A stretch of 64,000 nucleotides of DNA from VRUE01 sp963703175 (GTDB taxonomy: Bacteria > Actinomycetota > Thermoleophilia > Solirubrobacterales > 70-9). The stretch is from contig OY969794.1 in the NCBI GenBank assembly GCA_963703175.1, positions 2,170,001 to 2,234,000 of the forward strand, written 5' to 3'. Below, one piece after another: positions 62,801 to 64,000 of the stretch (positions are counted from its first letter, which is position 1; every line of letters begins with the position of its first letter). A program made the position numbers and the translations under genes. The notes under the pieces were generated by a model. It searched no databases and was not told where the DNA came from. It saw only the letters and a list, made by a program, of their open reading frames with translations.

Positions 62801-64000
62801 GCGACGATCTTCGGATCGGACCGCGAGGAGCTCCTGGAGGCGCTTCAGGCGCTGGCCGGCGGGAGCCCTTCCCCGAATGTTCTTACGGCCGCCGCCAGTG
62901 ATGGCAAGCTCGCTTACCTCTTCACCGGTCAGGGTTCGCAGCGCCTCGGCATGGGCCGGGATCTCTATGAGGCGAACGGGAGTTTCCGCGCTGCCTTTGG
63001 TCAGATCTGCGAAGAGCTCGCGCCCCACCTTGCGACTCCCCTCGAGGAGGTCCTTTTCGCTACGGACAAAAAGGCGGCGAAGCTGCTCGACCACACCACC
63101 TACGCTCAGCCCGCACTCTTCGCGATCGAGGTCGCTCTCTACGGAGCACTTGCTGAGCGTGGCCTCAGCCCCGATCTCTTGGCCGGCCACTCGATTGGCG
63201 AGATCGCCGCCGCCCACGTCGCCGGCGTGTTCGAGCTGTCGGACGCGGCTAAGCTCGTCGCCGCCAGGGGCCACCTGATGGGCGCCCTGCCCACTGGTGG
63301 CGCGATGGTGGCGATCGAGGCCAGCGAGATCGAGGCGGCCGAATCGATCGCGGGCAGAGAGGGCGAGCTGGCGATCGCCGCGATCAACGGCCCGACCGCG
63401 GTTGTCATTTCCGGCAGCAAGGACGCCGTCAAGGCGATCCGCGCGCAGTGGAAAGTGCGGGGGCGGAAGACCAAACCCCTAGCCGTCTCACATGCATTCC
63501 ACTCGCCCCTGGTGGACCCGATGCTGGCCGAGTTCGCGACGGTCGCCGAGAGCGTCACTTATAGCGAGCCCAGGCTCCCGATCGTCTCCAATGTCACCGG
63601 CGAGCTGCTCACATCAGAGCAAGCGACCGACCCCGCCTACTGGGTCACCCACGTGCGCCAGCCCGTGCGCTTCGCCGACGCGATCTCGACCTTGCGGGAT
63701 CAAGGTGCTAGCGCCTACCTGGAGCTCGGACCCGATCCGGTGCTCTGCGCGATGGCACGGGAGTGCCTGGGGGATGACGAGGCGCGGGTCACCTTTATCC
63801 CAACGCTGCGCGAGGGGCGACCCGAGCCCGACGTGATCTCAACTGCGATTGCCCACGCCAGCGTTGCCGGAGCGAAGGTCGATTGGGGGGCGTTCTTCAA
63901 GGGCAGCGGCGCCCGGCGCGTGTCGCTGCCGACGTATCCCTTTCAGCGCAAGCGCTACTGGCTCGCCTCAACTAGCGGTGGAGACGCCAGCGCGATCGGC
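56855..64000 (+). CDS. Modular type I polyketide synthase, loading module and first extension module (3' end outside window)
   Basis: TTG 56855 after CGGGGAGAAA opens a frame that runs without stop to the edge (2382 codons seen). Loading module: KSQ (residues 8-430), where the active-site Cys is Gln178 in VDAAQSSS, so it should decarboxylate its bound extender; AT1 (about 538-840) with GHSQGE (Ser629) and YAAH (729-732), closer to the methylmalonyl form; a KR-like region (about 900-1330) that lacks the NADPH motif (SGAGRRIRE) and the catalytic Tyr (GDAAAAGAFLDAL); ACP with LGFDSL (Ser1426). Module 1: KS with VDTACSSS (Cys1655), then AT2 with GHSIGE (Ser2113) and HAFH (2213-2216), which predicts malonyl-CoA. 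The linker and AT1 (58190-59480) use other codons than the neighbours. Confidence 0.93.
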   Translation, partial: MTVVGDPRVAVVGVACRLPRAPDPESFWRLLAAGQHAIDEAPVERLVAAGRRPGEVLPEDESGVRFGAFLDRVDRFDPAFFGISPREAVAMDPQQRLVLELAWEALEDARILPRKIRGEEAGVFLGSISNDYSILTHRSGPDAIGRHTVTGLHRSIIANRVSYTLGLTGPSLTVDAAQSSSLVAVHLACEALRKGEATLALAGGVHLNLDPQVALGAARFGGLSADGRCFTFDSRANGYVRGEGGGVVALKPLAAAEADGDRIYGVVRGGAVNNDGPSEGLTVPSQAAQENVMRSAYERAGLERSEVQYVELHGTGTAVGDPIEAAALGGALGEVRPDDDPLPVGSAKTNVGHLEGAAGIVGLLKALLAIERRQIPASLNFKQANPEIPLEQLGIRVQDSHGAWPHEDRPLVAGVSSFGMGGTNCHLVLEQAPAVEPAVGEPPATKPPPSPIPLPLSAKAEPALAQAAQRLTTHLKANPDLDPTDLAYSLATTRSAFEHRAVVLGADRDQLLASLSALAKDEDAPTLARGHARTEQKPLFLFPGQGAQAQGMALGLLESSPAFAEQMAACEQALAPHVQWSLTEVLRDPEANWLDRLDIVQPALFSVMVSLARLWQKAGVKPTALVGHSQGEIAAAHIAGALSLEDAALIIAKRGQAMAKIAGKGGMLSVSLTPKQLPPYTEPYGERVSLAAINGPSSLVLSGDPQALKEIQSSCEAEGIRAQAIAVDYAAHSAQIEELETELLEAFSPISPQATQIPLHSTVTGEPIDGTELGPSYWYRNLRQTVLLEPVLRSLLSAGSRALIEIGPHPVLAFGVQETIEDVLDDPSEAILLATLHREEDEGARFGLSLAEAHAKGIELDWETFFKGTGAKRVPLPTYPFQRERYWLEELSQAGHDRVEENPAQTGFWDAVDRGDLDELAGMLSVDEGTDSLGAVVPALAAWRQRRRELSGLDGLRYRESWTAIAAAPGTAPGCTWLVVSSPGQREDADVAAILAAFGESATRIELDPNEEDAEVQVAPLRAAITTFGTGEVGGVLSLFALAERSPQASTDWDALSATTALLRGLELAGVDAPVWLATAGAVSTAADDPLRHPSQAQLWGLGRCFALEQTGRWGGLVDLPMELDEATLERLCGVLGGAAEGDQIALRDAGIFGRRLVPAPIAVAAVGKPWSPSGTILLSGAGRRIREVACWLASCGARSLLILVPQELEVADMAELEVELSEAGCLASVAACHPADRQQLVELVASLPDEQPLRAVFHAVDTGEEVRTSAEGARNLHELTADLDLSAFVLLSSNAASSGAVDRGDAAAAGAFLDALAKHRRALGLPATSIAWDVSKLAPEAATAALQHALDHDETGLTIADLDRVRPALLDSSVPPRSAIDEVPEGERPAYLLDLVRVEVAKVLGHDSAQVVEPDRAFKELGFDSLAAVELRDRLQTVSGLSLPATVVFNHPTSQRLAERLLAEATARPEAGRAEIRVSASEEPIAIVGMACRYPGAMSPEELWELVATGGDAISDFPSDRGWDLERLYDLDPDRADTSYAREGGFLAGAAEFDAEFFSIGPREALAMDPQQRLLLESCWEALERAGLDPSALGASPTGVYVGVSSQDYTAGMRGPEGELEGYRLTGSSSSVLSGRVAYALGLEGPAITVDTACSSSLVAMHLAAQALRGGECTLALAGGATVLASPGMFTEFSRQRGLAPDGRCKSFADAADGVGWAEGVGVVALERLSEAQCNGHPVLALLRGSAVNQDGSSNGLTAPNGPSQERVIRQALANAGLEPKDVDAVEAHGTGTPLGDPIEAEALLATYGQERDKPVRLGSIKSNIGHTQAAAGVAGVIKMTEAMRRGTLPKSLHLDAPSSKVDWEAGELELLSKPLQWESEGHPRRAGVSSFGISGTNAHVILEEAPEPVPVGAGQTGKGSGASSRQGSETAVPLLLSAQTEPALAEAAERLAGHLEENRELDLIDVACSLATTRAALGRRATIFGSDREELLEALQALAGGSPSPNVLTAAASDGKLAYLFTGQGSQRLGMGRDLYEANGSFRAAFGQICEELAPHLATPLEEVLFATDKKAAKLLDHTTYAQPALFAIEVALYGALAERGLSPDLLAGHSIGEIAAAHVAGVFELSDAAKLVAARGHLMGALPTGGAMVAIEASEIEAAESIAGREGELAIAAINGPTAVVISGSKDAVKAIRAQWKVRGRKTKPLAVSHAFHSPLVDPMLAEFATVAESVTYSEPRLPIVSNVTGELLTSEQATDPAYWVTHVRQPVRFADAISTLRDQGASAYLELGPDPVLCAMARECLGDDEARVTFIPTLREGRPEPDVISTAIAHASVAGAKVDWGAFFKGSGARRVSLPTYPFQRKRYWLASTSGGDASAIG

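Overview
The window is a high-GC chromosomal segment of a bacterium, most likely an actinobacterium of the Thermoleophilia/Solirubrobacterales type. This placement is inference. It rests on GC-rich codons, many GTG/TTG starts, 4-base ATGA/GTGA gene overlaps, a mycobacterial-type PyrF, PucR and LmbU-like regulators, an NhaA-DsbA fusion and repeated lipobox lipoproteins. There is no rRNA, CRISPR array or recognisable insertion sequence. Two tRNA genes (Arg-UCU, His-GUG) are present.

Layout. 1-7.1 kb: a membrane glycosyltransferase-like protein, an alpha/beta hydrolase, tRNA-Arg, an SDR-type epimerase, a decayed photolyase gene, small membrane proteins, a secreted protein coupled to an xxxIG-repeat protein, and tRNA-His. 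7.2-15.5 kb: a compact minus-strand operon of five genes: TIR-like/TPR protein, 54-aa protein, PyrF, a 1600-aa protein with two GHKL-type ATPase modules and two phosphoribosyltransferase-like modules, and a receiver-TIR protein. This is the best candidate in the window for an undescribed signalling or conflict system. 15.6-17.9 kb: an acylphosphatase/LigD-type phosphoesterase fusion and a ROK-like regulator. 18.0-21.8 kb: a second cassette with its own promoter: 30-aa peptide, membrane protein, double-GTPase-like protein with a zinc ribbon, and GAP1-like partner. It resembles the GTPase-centred conflict systems defined by comparative genomics.

21.8-30.4 kb holds mainly housekeeping and metabolic genes: DNA alkyltransferase, VOC protein, SET-domain protein, glutamate decarboxylase, NAD-formate dehydrogenase, RibH2, TatA/TatC, a tandem winged-helix protein and an SDR. 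30.5-35.8 kb: a secreted beta-propeller coupled to a sulfatase, a lipoprotein and NhaA-DsbA. 35.8-45.4 kb: a DksA-like protein without its zinc cysteines, a nucleotidyltransferase pair, Lon, HxlR, a frameshifted MFS transporter, a quinone reductase, a PadR regulator with a strong operator-like inverted repeat, and a nitronate monooxygenase. 45.4-48.3 kb: Amt-PII and a class III alcohol dehydrogenase.

48.3-52.9 kb: an operon of three SipW-type exported surface proteins with Ig-like repeats, divergent from a PucR regulator. 53.0-64.0 kb: the left end of a type I polyketide cluster: LmbU-like regulator, acyl-CoA carboxyltransferase, metallophosphoesterase, Sfp-type phosphopantetheinyl transferase, and a modular PKS that runs off the right edge. 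The PKS begins with a KSQ loading module (KSQ-AT-inactive KR-ACP) followed by KS-AT. The carboxyltransferase could supply extender units and the transferase could activate the ACPs. All functional calls were made by reading motifs, without database searches.
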